Shown: positions 52,402 to 62,201 of the stretch, piece after piece
Position numbering within the stretch: the first letter of the stretch is position 1
Layout of the letters: every line of letters starts with the position of its first letter
Assembly: GCF_029016285.1 (NCBI RefSeq)
Contig: NZ_CP091976.1
Coordinates: 1,178,001 to 1,242,000 of the forward strand
Reading direction: 5' to 3'
DNA length: 64,000 bases
Source: Vibrio sp. DW001
Lineage (GTDB): Bacteria > Pseudomonadota > Gammaproteobacteria > Enterobacterales > Vibrionaceae
Translations under genes and position numbers: made by a program
The notes under the pieces: generated by a model
The model's input: only the letters and a program-made list of their open reading frames with translations
What the model was told of the DNA's origin: nothing
Databases searched by the model: none

Positions 52402-53496
52402 GTGGACTTCGCTTTCAATTTTATTCGTGTAAGCACGAAAAACAACCAAAAATTAGAAAAGGTAAAATCCTTTCTAGACAAAATGGGATTGGGTGTTGAT
52501 TCCGATGTCGAAATGTTTGTGGTTGCTTTAGACAATGAACGAGTAGTCGCAACCGGTGGTTTGGCTGGAAATACGCTTAAGTCGATAGCGGTTGATGACC
52601 GCTATCAAGGCCATGGATTATCGACACAATTACTGACCGAGCTGGTGACATATGCCTATGATATTGGGCGTTTTAATCTGTTTATTTACACCAAGCCAGA
52701 AAACTATCAGATGTTTCACAAAGCAGGGTTTTATAAACTTACGTCAGTAAAGGATAGAGTGGTTTTACTCGAAAACAGCAAAACCAGACTTAAAAATTAC
52801 TGTAATAAACTGGCCTTATTGAAACGTTCAGGAGATAAAATTGGCAGTATCGTAATGAATGCTAATCCCTTTACTTACGGCCATCGTTACTTGGTTGAAC
52901 AAGCTTCTCAGCAATGCGATTGGGTTCATGTATTTGTAGTTAAAGAAGACCGATCTTTTTTCACCTATGAAGATAGATTGAATATGATCCGTGAAGGGGT
53001 AAAAGAGTTCCCTAATGTCATTATCCATCCTGGGTCAGATTACATCATTTCTAGAGCAACATTTCCAAGCTACTTTTTAAAAGATGACGGGGTGATTAAC
53101 TATTGTCATACTGCGGTCGACCTGCAAATGTTCAGAGGATATATTGCTCCGTCCCTTGGTATCACTCACCGCTTTGTTGGTACGGAACCTATCTGTGCTG
53201 TGACTCGTTTCTACAACCAACAAATGCACCAATGGTTAACGACACCAACACTTGAGTGTGAGCCAGTAAATTTAGTTGAGTTTCCTCGTTGTGAGAAAGA
53301 AGATCAGCCTATCTCTGCCTCTTTGGTAAGGCATCTGTTATTCAATAATCAATGGGATGACTTGAGAAAACTTGTCCCTCTCACGACCTACAACTATGTT
53401 AAAAACCTTTTTAGCAAAGAAAGTGAAGTGTATGAATTGAGGTGTAAAGAGGCGAGAGTTGCTCCGATTCATTACGAAGCAACAATGTCGAGTTGA
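52402..53496 (+). CDS. citC: Citrate lyase ligase
   Basis: This 364-residue enzyme acetylates the thiol of the citrate lyase prosthetic group using acetate and ATP. An N-terminal GNAT-like domain (residues about 25-115, with SIAVDDRYQGHGLSTQLL) is followed by a nucleotidyltransferase domain with NPFTYGHRYLVEQA and SASLVRHLL. The start is GTG with AGGAAAAG upstream. It stands alone, upstream of the convergent citX. Confidence 0.9.
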   Translation: MDFAFNFIRVSTKNNQKLEKVKSFLDKMGLGVDSDVEMFVVALDNERVVATGGLAGNTLKSIAVDDRYQGHGLSTQLLTELVTYAYDIGRFNLFIYTKPENYQMFHKAGFYKLTSVKDRVVLLENSKTRLKNYCNKLALLKRSGDKIGSIVMNANPFTYGHRYLVEQASQQCDWVHVFVVKEDRSFFTYEDRLNMIREGVKEFPNVIIHPGSDYIISRATFPSYFLKDDGVINYCHTAVDLQMFRGYIAPSLGITHRFVGTEPICAVTRFYNQQMHQWLTTPTLECEPVNLVEFPRCEKEDQPISASLVRHLLFNNQWDDLRKLVPLTTYNYVKNLFSKESEVYELRCKEARVAPIHYEATMSS

Positions 53497-53535
53497 CTCT
53501 ATTATTGAATCAAACATATTAGAAGAATCTACGTG

Positions 53536-53567
53536 CTTAACACACGCTATCTGGCGCGTGTGTTAAG
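53536..53567. terminator. Shared terminator of citC and citX
   Basis: CTTAACACACGC (53536-53547) pairs with GCGTGTGTTAAG (53556-53567) around an eight-base loop. It serves both convergent genes. Confidence 0.8.
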
Positions 53568-53581
53568 TAAGGAACAAGACA

Positions 53582-54106
53582 CTATGCAACCGTCATATAT
53601 GTTTCTAGAATCTGTTTGATTTTAAGGTCTAAGTCAGCAAGACTGTGCTGATGTTTTTTAGCACATTCAGGTGCAGGACAATCACAAATTATGCACTTAC
53701 GAGCCGAGAGTTCACACGAGCCCCTAGAGATAGTTTTGCCCTCGCGATTCATAACATTTAGATCCATTAGTTGTCCTAAAGGATGTGTATTTTCAATGAC
53801 CATCATGAATTTTTTAAGTTCACTTGCCGAACGACACTGAACCGCTAGGTACCGCTCTTCGCCGACATTACTTTTGTGTTCGTCGTTACCGACGCAAGTA
53901 AATTCGTGTTGTAACAATACGTCTTTGACCGATAAGTAGGCTTGCTCGATGATCTCATTGACATACATATTACAGCGAAGCTCTTTGGGCATATGGGCTT
54001 TTATCGTGATCAGTGGTGTTGCATACTTTTTAATTAGTTGTTGTTGTTTTTTAGCTCTAGTTTCTTTACAAAGAAAAGAGTCATATAGGGATACGCTGGT
54101 GCTCAT
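53582..54106 (-). CDS. citX: Citrate lyase holo-acyl-carrier-protein synthase
   Basis: This 174-residue CitX protein transfers the triphosphoribosyl-dephospho-CoA made by CitG to the serine of the CitD carrier protein. The conserved C-terminal block is clear: THPLGQLMDLNVMNREG, then the cysteine motif SARKCIICDCPAPECAKKHQHS. It is on the minus strand, opposite to citC and divergent from citA. Many species fuse CitX with CitG or place it in citCDEF; here it is isolated. Confidence 0.85.
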   Translation of the reverse strand: MSTSVSLYDSFLCKETRAKKQQQLIKKYATPLITIKAHMPKELRCNMYVNEIIEQAYLSVKDVLLQHEFTCVGNDEHKSNVGEERYLAVQCRSASELKKFMMVIENTHPLGQLMDLNVMNREGKTISRGSCELSARKCIICDCPAPECAKKHQHSLADLDLKIKQILETYMTVA

Positions 54107-54463
54107 TTACTGTCCTCCTTAATCAATATGAATAAGACAATAACAGAACAATTCTCTTTTACTTTGAGAATTAATACATATATATAAAGCGAAAGAGCTT
54201 TAAATGGTTTTAATGAATTTAATTATCTTCGTTCAGATGAGTTTAAGATGTCTAATATAAATTGATGTCTAATTGAACGTCAGAATTATTGTTGTTGGTT
54301 TAATATAAGTAATATTGATTTTGTTATTGAGTATAAATATGTGACCTATGACTAATTATTGGTCTTATTTATAATTGTAAGCAATTATTTGTTGATTAAA
54401 ATGCCAATAACAAATACCGTTTATCGTTAGGTTTTTGTCTTCGTTTGAAGGTTTAAAGATATT
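54107..54463. promoter_or_regulatory. Divergent promoter region of citX and citAB
   Basis: The 357-base AT-rich intergenic region contains at 54202-54220 AAATGGTTTTAATGAATTT, a 16/19 match to the reverse complement of the motif upstream of tctC and citC. It would suit autoregulation of citAB and control of citX by CitB. Confidence 0.5.
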
Positions 54464-56098
54464 ATGGAAAGTAGGGCTGCGCGTTTGAAAGAGAGACTAA
54501 AAATAGGCATGTCCTTTAAAGGGCGCGTATTCGTGCTTATTTTGGGCCTCTTAATGCTACAAGCCGTCATCATGGGGTTCAATTTTCATAATGCACTAAT
54601 CGATACGCTGCATCATCAAGTGGGTACTAGAGCGCTCATTCAAGCACAGGAAATTGCGAGTGACCCCGAACTGATACAAGAAGTTCGCATCAAAAATGTT
54701 CCAGCAGTAGAACATGTGATCGATAGGTTGCATGGAATATCAGACGCAAGCTTTATCGTCGTAGGTGACGAAAAAGGCATACGACTGTCTCATCCTGTGA
54801 AAGAGAGAATTGGTCTGCCTATGAAAGGTGGGGACAATGCTGGTGCTTTGGAAAGGGGAGAATCGTACATTTCTGTGCGAGAAGGCAGTCTCGGGTATGG
54901 AGTACGAGGTAAAGCGCCAGTTATTGACTTTGATGGTAAAATAATTGGTGTTGTGTCTGTCGGTTATTTACTCAACCGATTTGAACAATGGTTTTTGTTT
55001 TATAGCCAACCGCTCATCATAGAGATCGCGATCATACTGTTTTTAACCATGGTCGGGGCATGGACCTTTTCGTCTCATATCAAAAAGAAAATGAATGGAA
55101 TGGAGCCGTCTGAAATTGCATTAGCTTTGCATCTGCAAAAATCGATCTTAAGTTCTGTTTATGAGGGTGTCATTGCGATAGATAAAGCAGGATACATTTT
55201 AGCCGTTAATAATACGGCTAGAGAACTGCTTGGTACCGAAAGAGAAATTAAGTACCTAAAAACTCGTCAAATTATTGAATTTGTCTCTCAAACACAGTTT
55301 TTCTTTCAAACCCCGTTTGATAAAAATATAAAAGATGAAATTGTGTCGATTAATGGAAAGACATTAATAGCGAATAGAGTGGCCATTTTTGATGGAGACA
55401 TTTTGAGTGGCTGGGTCATTAGTTTCCGGCATAAGAATGATATCAATTCACTAACCGCAGAGTTAAGCCAAATAAAGCTATATACCGAAAATTTACGTGT
55501 AATGCGTCATGAGCATGCGAATAAACTGTCGACGATTGGTGGTTTGATTGGGATTGGTGATAGTGCCGCTGCACTGAGACTTATCAATCATGAGAGCAGC
55601 ATGAAGCAGCAATTGATTGACTTTATCAGTACGAGAATTCAGTGTCGTCAGGTCGCCGGTATATTACTTGGTAAGTACTCTAGAGCTCGGGAGTTGGGGT
55701 TAGAACTCGAGTTTGATCCTACCTGCCAGCTATATCATTTGAATGAAAGAATAGAGCCTGATGAGCTTTCTGCAATCATTGGTAACTTAATTGATAATGC
55801 TTACGAAGCAACGCTCAATAATCCAGAAAGTAATAAAAAAGTATCGCTGCTCATCACGGATGCAAGCCATGAATTAGTGATAGAGGTAGGGGATAATGGT
55901 TGCGGGATCCCTTCTGAATTAGCCGCAGACATATTTAACCGCGGAGTAACGAGTAAAATGGATAGCGATGGTCACGGAATTGGACTTTACTTAATTAACC
56001 GTTACGTCACAAATGCAGGTGGGGTAATCTTGGTGGACAACGCAGAACCGAAAGGTTCAATATTCTCAATTTTTATACCAAATAGTGATGACAAATAA
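54464..56098 (+). CDS. citA: Citrate-sensing histidine kinase
   Basis: This 544-residue sensor has a first membrane helix near residues 22-42 and a periplasmic PAS-like Cache domain (about 43-180) with the ligand-site LSHPVKERIGLPMKGGD region and YGVRGKAPVID. A second helix lies at about 183-205, then a cytoplasmic PAS (GVIAIDKAGYILAVNNTA) and a kinase domain. H349 in MRHEHANKLSTIGG is the phosphorylation site; the ATP site has NLIDNAYEA and DNGCGIP. This is the CitA/DpiB/DcuS family. It overlaps citB by one base. Confidence 0.9.
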   Translation: MESRAARLKERLKIGMSFKGRVFVLILGLLMLQAVIMGFNFHNALIDTLHHQVGTRALIQAQEIASDPELIQEVRIKNVPAVEHVIDRLHGISDASFIVVGDEKGIRLSHPVKERIGLPMKGGDNAGALERGESYISVREGSLGYGVRGKAPVIDFDGKIIGVVSVGYLLNRFEQWFLFYSQPLIIEIAIILFLTMVGAWTFSSHIKKKMNGMEPSEIALALHLQKSILSSVYEGVIAIDKAGYILAVNNTARELLGTEREIKYLKTRQIIEFVSQTQFFFQTPFDKNIKDEIVSINGKTLIANRVAIFDGDILSGWVISFRHKNDINSLTAELSQIKLYTENLRVMRHEHANKLSTIGGLIGIGDSAAALRLINHESSMKQQLIDFISTRIQCRQVAGILLGKYSRARELGLELEFDPTCQLYHLNERIEPDELSAIIGNLIDNAYEATLNNPESNKKVSLLITDASHELVIEVGDNGCGIPSELAADIFNRGVTSKMDSDGHGIGLYLINRYVTNAGGVILVDNAEPKGSIFSIFIPNSDDK

Positions 56099-56787
56099 TG
56101 AATATCATTGATGTGTTAATTGTCGAAGATGAATCAGCAATTGCTGAATTACATGCGCAATTTTTAAGGCAAACTCAACGATTTCGACCAATTGGAATCG
56201 CCTCAAATTTAAATATGGCTAGAACCATGATTAAGGTTCAAAAGCCAAAGTTAATTATCCTCGACAATTACCTACCGGATGGCAAAGGTACGGAGCTATT
56301 GAGGGAAATTGCTGCGGATAAAAGTACCGACAAAGTAGACGTTATTTTAGTGACGGCCTCTAGCGAAATGGAAACAGTCAAAGAAGCGATGCACTGTGGT
56401 TGTTTTGACTACATATTAAAGCCAGTCGCTTACGATCGATTGCAAGATACGTTGGATAGGTACCTAAAGTTTACCAGCGCAATTAACGCCTTTGATAATA
56501 TCAGTCAAAGACATGTTGATGACCTATTTAATATTCAAGCGCGAGATAAGACGACGGGTTCATTACCGAAAGGCATCGGTGACCTAACACTTGATAAAAT
56601 CAAGCAGGTGTTTTTGCAGAATATTGGTGTCAAATATACGGCCGAAAGTTTAGGTGGCGAGGTTGGCATTAGTAAAACTACAGCCAGACGCTATTTGGAG
56701 TTTTGTTCAGCGAGTGGTTTTTTGATTGCTGAAAATGAACATGGTCGAGTTGGACGTCCTGAACGAGTCTATGTAAAAACAAGTTAG
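56098..56787 (+). CDS. citB: Response regulator of the CitB type
   Basis: This 229-residue regulator has a receiver domain with acidic pocket E10/D11, phosphorylated D56 in ILDNYLPDG and lysine in ILKPV. A C-terminal winged helix carries GEVGISKTTARRYLEFC. It is the DNA-binding partner of CitA, activated by citrate in Klebsiella and Vibrio. TAATG links it to citA. It is the candidate reader of the shared 19-bp motif. Confidence 0.9.
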   Translation: MNIIDVLIVEDESAIAELHAQFLRQTQRFRPIGIASNLNMARTMIKVQKPKLIILDNYLPDGKGTELLREIAADKSTDKVDVILVTASSEMETVKEAMHCGCFDYILKPVAYDRLQDTLDRYLKFTSAINAFDNISQRHVDDLFNIQARDKTTGSLPKGIGDLTLDKIKQVFLQNIGVKYTAESLGGEVGISKTTARRYLEFCSASGFLIAENEHGRVGRPERVYVKTS

Positions 56788-57438
56788 GTAAAATACCTCT
56801 GTTATTTTGGCTTATTATTATTGTTTTGATTCGATAACCTGTGTAGTTGCCTATGATTGAGCAATTCATTCTATAGTGGCCAAGAAAAATTGGCCACAGT
56901 ATCAGTGTAGCGTCTAACAATTACTCTTATCGAAATAGCATCGGCACATCGCTTTCTACCAATCTTCTGTATTTTGAGCAAGTGACACTTGAAAGAAACC
57001 TTGGGCGGTCTATTCATATTGACCTAAACTCATTAAGCCTAGGATTACTAACAACAATTCAAATATAAAACCACTCCACATCTCAATCACCCAATGTACC
57101 CATTAAGCACGCTATACCTGAAGTTTCTCGTATTAACTTATGTTGCAATCAATTAGATCAGATAGCTTCATTGCTCAATTTAAGAAACATCTTAAGCAAA
57201 AGTCGATCACCTCTTCAAGTTAACCATTAAATAGCAGTTAAAATGCTATCAATCTGATACAAGTTATTATCATATCTGCAACAAAATTCACGTATTAAAA
57301 AAATATATTTAGATGAATTTCTTTCAAGTTGATAAGGAATATTTATCAATATAATTATTTCTTACAATGATGTACTTTTATCAACAAGGGCATTATGACA
57401 AGTAGACATAATTAAAAACACAATATTTTGGAATATAT
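56788..57438. other. 650-bp gap after citB
   Basis: No convincing gene. A hairpin lies at 56876-56897 (GTGGCCAA and TTGGCCAC around GAAAAA), presumably the citB transcript end, though no T-run follows. AT-rich DNA with the promoter of the YheO-type regulator gene fills the rest. A possible minus-strand frame at 56678-56920 mostly overlaps citB and looks like a shadow. Confidence 0.5.
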
Positions 57439-58059
57439 ATGAAGATTGAAGTAGACCTAAAAATACTGGCTAAATTTATGGCTGGTGTTATAGGGAAACA
57501 TTGTGAAATCGTTGTACACGATTTGGCCGACTTATCAAATTCTGTCGTAATCATAGAAAATGGTCATCATACAGGGCGTAAAATTGGTTCGCCAGCGACA
57601 AATTTGGCTCTAAAAAAGATAAAGAGCATTCAAAATGGTAAAGAGGAACCCTATTTTTTAAATTATTGTGGCCAGGTTGAAAATGGTATTGAGTTTAGAT
57701 CCTCTACACTAATTATTTCAAAAAACAAAGTGCCAAGATATATGCTATGCATAAATATAGATGATAGCAATATAAAAAATATACTAAATTCTATAAATGA
57801 ATTGTTACCTAATTATAAGGTTGAAGGTATTAAGAATGAAACTTTTCATAATTCAATAGAAGATGTAAGTAATAATATAATTCAGCAGGCGATGGTTGAT
57901 TTAGGAATAAACAATTTATCTCGTTTGTTACCGGATGAAAAAATAAATTTCGTAAAACAAATTGATGATACAGGTTTGTTTACCATAAAGGGTCATGTTC
58001 AAAAAATTTCGGCAATGATCGGCATCTCTGAACAAACGTTATATAGATATCTAAAATAA
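57439..58059 (+). CDS. YheO/DauR-type transcriptional regulator
   Basis: This 206-residue regulator has an N-terminal PAS-like domain of the YheO type (LAKFMAGVIGKHCEIVVHDL, NGHHTGRKIGSPATN) and a C-terminal helix-turn-helix (GHVQKISAMIGISEQTLYRYLK). DauR, a member, represses D-arginine catabolism; others control amino acid catabolism with RidA proteins. It is followed by ridA, a symporter and a carbon-sulfur lyase at 10-60 bp spacings, so it likely regulates them. The effector is unknown. Confidence 0.85.
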   Translation: MKIEVDLKILAKFMAGVIGKHCEIVVHDLADLSNSVVIIENGHHTGRKIGSPATNLALKKIKSIQNGKEEPYFLNYCGQVENGIEFRSSTLIISKNKVPRYMLCINIDDSNIKNILNSINELLPNYKVEGIKNETFHNSIEDVSNNIIQQAMVDLGINNLSRLLPDEKINFVKQIDDTGLFTIKGHVQKISAMIGISEQTLYRYLK

Positions 58060-58069
58060 GGATGTAACA

Positions 58070-58450
58070 ATGAAAGTTAATGTGATATTCGCACAATCTG
58101 CTCCAAAAGCTGTGGGTTGTTACTGCCATATGACAACAATCGGGAGCACTGGCTATATATCAGGACAACTGCCTCTAAATCCAATATCGATGATGATAGA
58201 AGGTACAACAGCAAAAGAACAAGCAACGCAATCACTAAAGAACCTACTGGCGATACTCGGTGAGAATGGTTTAACCAAAGAATCTGTCGCAAAAACGACT
58301 ATATATTTAGACAACATCTCTGATTTTACAGAAGTGAATGAAGTATATAGTACTTTTTTTGGTAAACATAAACCGGCTAGATCCTGCTTTTCGGTTGAAT
58401 CTTTGCCAATGAGTGCTTTGGTTGAAATAGAGGCAATCGTAGCAATATAA
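58070..58450 (+). CDS. RidA-family enamine/imine deaminase
   Basis: This 126-residue RidA/YjgF fold starts VNVIFAQSAPKAVGCYCHMT rather than the usual SAPAAIGPYSQAV, but later motifs hold (GYISGQLPLNP, ATQSLKNLLAILGENG, RSCFSVESLPMSALVEIEAIV). The conserved catalytic arginine in PARSC is present. RidA hydrolyses 2-aminoacrylate and related imines released by cysteine- or cystathionine-cleaving enzymes, which fits the lyase encoded two genes downstream. Confidence 0.9.
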   Translation: MKVNVIFAQSAPKAVGCYCHMTTIGSTGYISGQLPLNPISMMIEGTTAKEQATQSLKNLLAILGENGLTKESVAKTTIYLDNISDFTEVNEVYSTFFGKHKPARSCFSVESLPMSALVEIEAIVAI

Positions 58451-58519
58451 AAACAATAAAAATACAAACTCTTACACAATAGAGTTAATTAATTATTAAT
58501 CTAAACGGTGAATACAATT

Positions 58520-59755
58520 ATGTGGAAAAAATTAGAACCTTATAAGTCATCAATTATATTGTTGACAGCTTTAATTATTGGCGGAATGATTGGGATATAT
58601 ACTCCTGATTTTGCAATGACACTTAAACCTCTGGGAAAAATATTCCTCAATCTTTTATTTATGATCATTGTTCCTTTGGTTAGTGTTAGTGTCATGTCAT
58701 CAATCGCAAGTATGACAGACCTTAAAAAACTAGGAAAAATACTTGGTGTCATTCTTGTTGTTTCGATAATGATGTCTATTATTCCAGCGATAGGAATTAT
58801 AGGTCTTTCATCTATTTTTGATCCAGCTCAAGGAGTTACCTTAGATCTCAGTCAAGAATTTTCAACGGATCCGGCTAATATGGATTTTGTGAGTATGTTA
58901 ACAACGAATGATTTTGTTGGCTTACTTTCTAAGTCTAATATTCTAGCTCTAATCATCATGTCAGTCATTTCAGGTATAGCGATTGGTCAATCTGGCGATA
59001 AGGGAGAAAAGATTGCAGATTTACTTAACAGTTTAAATGCCGTAATCATGAAGATTGTCTCAATTATTATGGTCGGTGCGCCTGTTGGGTTAGGTGCTTA
59101 CTTCGCTTCAACAATGGCTAGTCAAGATCCGGAACTGCTTGTAACTTTTGCTCGCGCAATTGGTTTATTCTTTGGCGCATCCGTTATCTACTATATCTTT
59201 GGTTCAACGATATACTCGTGGATAGGTGGTGGTAATAAAGCAGTTAAAGTTTTCTGGCAAAATGCACTTGAACCATCAGCGACGGCATTAGGGACTTGCT
59301 CATCTCTTGGTACCTTACCTGTTAATATTCGTGCAGCTAAGAAAATGGGTATTCAAGACGATATTGCTGATATTTGTTTGCCACTTCTAGTTAACTTAAA
59401 CAAAGGCGGTGTAGCAATGATAGCTGCACTGAAAATTGTTTTCATCTACTCGGTATTGGGTCTTGAATTCACGCCAGAGGTTTTCTTCATTACCATTCTA
59501 ATATCTGTACTATCTGCGATTATCGTTGGTGGTGTTCCTGGTGGCGCCTTTTTAGGTGAGATATTTATCGTGACGTCTCTAGGGTTACCTATCGAGACTA
59601 TTCCAATGTTAGTTGTAATTGGTGCCATTACTGATGCCCCAGCGACATTAATCAATGTGATACACGATTTAAATGCCACTCAAATAGTAGAACGATTTAT
59701 TTCAAAGGAAGACAAAACCGCCTTGGAATCACAACCCACATTACAAAATGCGTAA
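58520..59755 (+). CDS. Dicarboxylate/amino acid:cation symporter
   Basis: This 411-residue member of the DAACS (GltP/GltT) family has about eight helices plus two hairpin loops. The first hairpin carries the serine-rich GTCSSLGTLPVNI region and the second the VPGGAFLGEIFIV stretch. NMRE-like ligand residues are substituted (TDAPATLINVIHDLNAT in helix 8, where glutamate transporters have DMxRTxxNVxGD), so the substrate is not glutamate; a sulfur amino acid is inferred from neighbours. ATG 58520 is favoured; GTG 58508 is in frame. Confidence 0.85.
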   Translation: MWKKLEPYKSSIILLTALIIGGMIGIYTPDFAMTLKPLGKIFLNLLFMIIVPLVSVSVMSSIASMTDLKKLGKILGVILVVSIMMSIIPAIGIIGLSSIFDPAQGVTLDLSQEFSTDPANMDFVSMLTTNDFVGLLSKSNILALIIMSVISGIAIGQSGDKGEKIADLLNSLNAVIMKIVSIIMVGAPVGLGAYFASTMASQDPELLVTFARAIGLFFGASVIYYIFGSTIYSWIGGGNKAVKVFWQNALEPSATALGTCSSLGTLPVNIRAAKKMGIQDDIADICLPLLVNLNKGGVAMIAALKIVFIYSVLGLEFTPEVFFITILISVLSAIIVGGVPGGAFLGEIFIVTSLGLPIETIPMLVVIGAITDAPATLINVIHDLNATQIVERFISKEDKTALESQPTLQNA

Positions 59756-59767
59756 GGGAACATCATA

Positions 59768-60958
59768 ATGTCAAATCAAAAGCTAAGTACTAAGTTAGTC
59801 ACTGCTGGACGTTCAAATAAATTTGGGAAGGGCTCTGTCAACCCCGTCATTCAACGAGCTTCATCGTTGGTATTTGAATCTGTTGAAGCAAAGAAATTTG
59901 CTACGTCGAATAGAGCGAACGGTGAGCTATTTTATGGTCGTAGAGGGACGTTAACTCATTTTTCCCTTCAAGAAGCGATGGTTGAATTAGAAGGTGGTGA
60001 AGGGTGCGCATTATATCCTTGTGGCGCTGCGGCGATTTCAAACGCGATACTGTCATTTGTCGAGTCTGGTGATAATGTCCTAATGACTGGTGCTGCCTAT
60101 GAACCTACGCAAGATTTTTGCAATGTTGTTTTAAGTGACATGAATGTGAGTACGACCTATTACAACCCTCTTATTGGCGCCGACATTGAGACGCTAGTTC
60201 AAAAAAATACGAAAATTGTGTTTCTAGAGTCACCTAGCTCGATCACGATGGAAGTTCAGGATATTCCATCAATGGTAAAAGCAATTCGTTCGGTTAATCC
60301 TGAAGTGATTATCATGCTAGATAATACGTGGGCTGCTGGTATCCTATTCAAGGCACTTGAACATGACATTGATATATCGATTCAAGCCGGTACCAAATAT
60401 ATTGTAGGTCATTCAGATGCAATGTTAGGTACTGCTGTGTCGAATGCACGTTGTTGGGATCGTCTTCGCGAACGCTCTTACTTAATGGGACAAATGGTTG
60501 ATGCAGATACCGCTTATGTCGCGGCTCGAGGTTTAAGAACGATGGGTGTTCGCTTGAAACAACATGCGGAAAGTAGCATCAAAATTGCTCAGTGGTTAAG
60601 TGAGCGTTCGGAGGTTTCTCATGTGAACCATCCGGCATTCCCTAGCTGTAAAGGGCATGAATTCTATGTCAGAGATTTTATAGGTTGCAACGGTCTCTTT
60701 TCTTTTGTATTAAATGAACGCTTATCCGATGAGCAATTGGCAAACTATTTAGATAATTTCCACCACTTTAGTATGGCTTATTCTTGGGGCGGATTTGAAT
60801 CTCTGGTATTAGCCAACCAACCTGAAGATCTTGATGCTATCCGCCCTGCTGGTAGTGTAGAGTTTTCTGGCACGTTAATTCGTTTGCATATTGGTTTAGA
60901 AGATACGGACGATTTGATTGAAGACTTAGAAGAAGGTTTTTGTCGCATTACGTCGTAA
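59768..60958 (+). CDS. metC: Cystathionine beta-lyase-like PLP enzyme
   Basis: This 396-residue protein of the Cys/Met metabolism PLP family is closest to enterobacterial MetC. The PLP lysine is K210 in [11 protein letters not shown], the same position as in E. coli MetC. It also has [21 protein letters not shown] and C-terminal GGFESLVL and RLHIGLED. It cleaves carbon-sulfur bonds of cystathionine, cystine or related compounds to pyruvate and ammonia via aminoacrylate. A symporter and RidA precede it. Lone biosynthetic metC is possible but context favours catabolism. Confidence 0.85.
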   Translation: MSNQKLSTKLVTAGRSNKFGKGSVNPVIQRASSLVFESVEAKKFATSNRANGELFYGRRGTLTHFSLQEAMVELEGGEGCALYPCGAAAISNAILSFVESGDNVLMTGAAYEPTQDFCNVVLSDMNVSTTYYNPLIGADIETLVQKNTKIVFLESPSSITMEVQDIPSMVKAIRSVNPEVIIMLDNTWAAGILFKALEHDIDISIQAGTKYIVGHSDAMLGTAVSNARCWDRLRERSYLMGQMVDADTAYVAARGLRTMGVRLKQHAESSIKIAQWLSERSEVSHVNHPAFPSCKGHEFYVRDFIGCNGLFSFVLNERLSDEQLANYLDNFHHFSMAYSWGGFESLVLANQPEDLDAIRPAGSVEFSGTLIRLHIGLEDTDDLIEDLEEGFCRITS

Positions 60959-61009
60959 TGGAAGATATTTTTAGAGTTTAAAACGTATTGTTTTGATGCT
61001 TCGTTATAT

Positions 61010-61042
61010 AAAGGGATTCCAAACCTAGGTTGGAATCCCTTT
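61010..61042 (+). terminator. Terminator of the lyase operon
   Basis: AAAGGGATTCCAA (61010-61022) pairs perfectly with TTGGAATCCCTTT (61030-61042) around ACCTAGG. It closes the regulator-RidA-symporter-lyase unit. The following 224 bases up to metR are AT-rich, with a CGCAAC/GTTGCG inverted repeat near 61169-61189. Confidence 0.85.
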
Positions 61043-61266
61043 CGTGAATAATTACGATATTATTTACATAATTAATAACTTATTATTTCAAATCATTTAG
61101 TTACAAACTTCAAAATGAAATTGATAATTATCGTCATAATAATTGAATTTAAATTAGGGATGGCTACATCGCAACTTTCCTTCCGTTGCGTTTACACACC
61201 TATATGGCCACTGTATATTTGCGATTTATACGGTATATTTTCTCACTGTAAGTTGACATATTTATT

Positions 61267-62190
61267 ATGATTGAAATTAAACATTTACGCACACTATCTC
61301 TTCTTCGGGATACGGGTTCTTTGATTGCAACCGCAAATATGCTTTGTCTTACCCAATCAGCACTTTCTCATCAACTAAAAGACTTAGAACAGCGTTTGGG
61401 CAGTCCACTTTTTTTAAGAAAAACACGCCCAGTCCGGTTTACGGCAGAAGGTGAGATTCTAGTCAATTTAGCTGACGAACTGATACCTAAAATAACCTCG
61501 GCTGAATATAAAATAGCAAACATAAAAGAAGATGCTAATGGGCGTCTACATATGGCGATAGATTGTCATTCATGTTTCCAGTGGTTGATGCCTGCGATTA
61601 AAGAATATAGAACGCATTGGCCATTCGTGAAATTGGATTTTTCATCTGGTTTCGGCTTTGAACCCTTACCTGCTGTTGTTGCAGGAGAACTGGATCTCGT
61701 TATTACGTCTGATATACAGATTAAAAATGAACTTCACTACGAACCTTTATTCGATTTTGAAATGCGTTTGTTGGTTTCTCCTCAACACCCACTCGCTAGT
61801 AAAGAAAGAATTGAACCCACTGATCTAATTAATGAAACGATGTTAATTTATCCAGTCCAAAAACAACGTCTCGATATTGTGAAGCATTTTTTGCAACCAG
61901 AAGGTGTTGAGCCAAAAAATTGGAAACAAGCCGATAATACACTAATGTTAGTTCAGATGGTGTCGGCAGGTTTAGGCGTTGCTGCGCTACCTAATTGGGC
62001 TATTCATGATTTTGCGCTTCAAAAACTTATTGTTAGCAAACCGCTTGGAGAGGGGCTATGGCTTCGGCTATTCGCTGCTGTGAGGGAATCTGAAAAGGAC
62101 CGCCAATATTTTCAGTCTTTCTTTGCAACTTCAAAACAACAATGTCAGGCATATCTGGAAGATATTAGAGAACCAAACACAGTGAACTAA
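61267..62190 (+). CDS. metR: Methionine regulator MetR
   Basis: This 307-residue LysR-type regulator matches MetR closely: MIEIKHLRTLSLLRDTGSL, LTQSALSHQLKDLEQRLG, AIDCHSCFQWLMPAI, GELDLVITSDI, ETMLIYPVQKQRLD and the GLGVAALPNWA region. MetR activates metE and other methionine genes with homocysteine as co-effector. In many vibrios it is divergent from metE; here metE is not adjacent. It follows the metC-like operon and precedes citD, suggesting rearrangement. It binds TGAA-N5-TTCA-type sites. Confidence 0.9.
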   Translation: MIEIKHLRTLSLLRDTGSLIATANMLCLTQSALSHQLKDLEQRLGSPLFLRKTRPVRFTAEGEILVNLADELIPKITSAEYKIANIKEDANGRLHMAIDCHSCFQWLMPAIKEYRTHWPFVKLDFSSGFGFEPLPAVVAGELDLVITSDIQIKNELHYEPLFDFEMRLLVSPQHPLASKERIEPTDLINETMLIYPVQKQRLDIVKHFLQPEGVEPKNWKQADNTLMLVQMVSAGLGVAALPNWAIHDFALQKLIVSKPLGEGLWLRLFAAVRESEKDRQYFQSFFATSKQQCQAYLEDIREPNTVN

Positions 62191-62201
62191 TGTTTGTTTT
62201 A

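Noticed and set aside
56678..56920. Minus-strand 80-residue frame after citB
   Set aside because: It overlaps the citB coding end and the downstream hairpin and has no ribosome site or family features.
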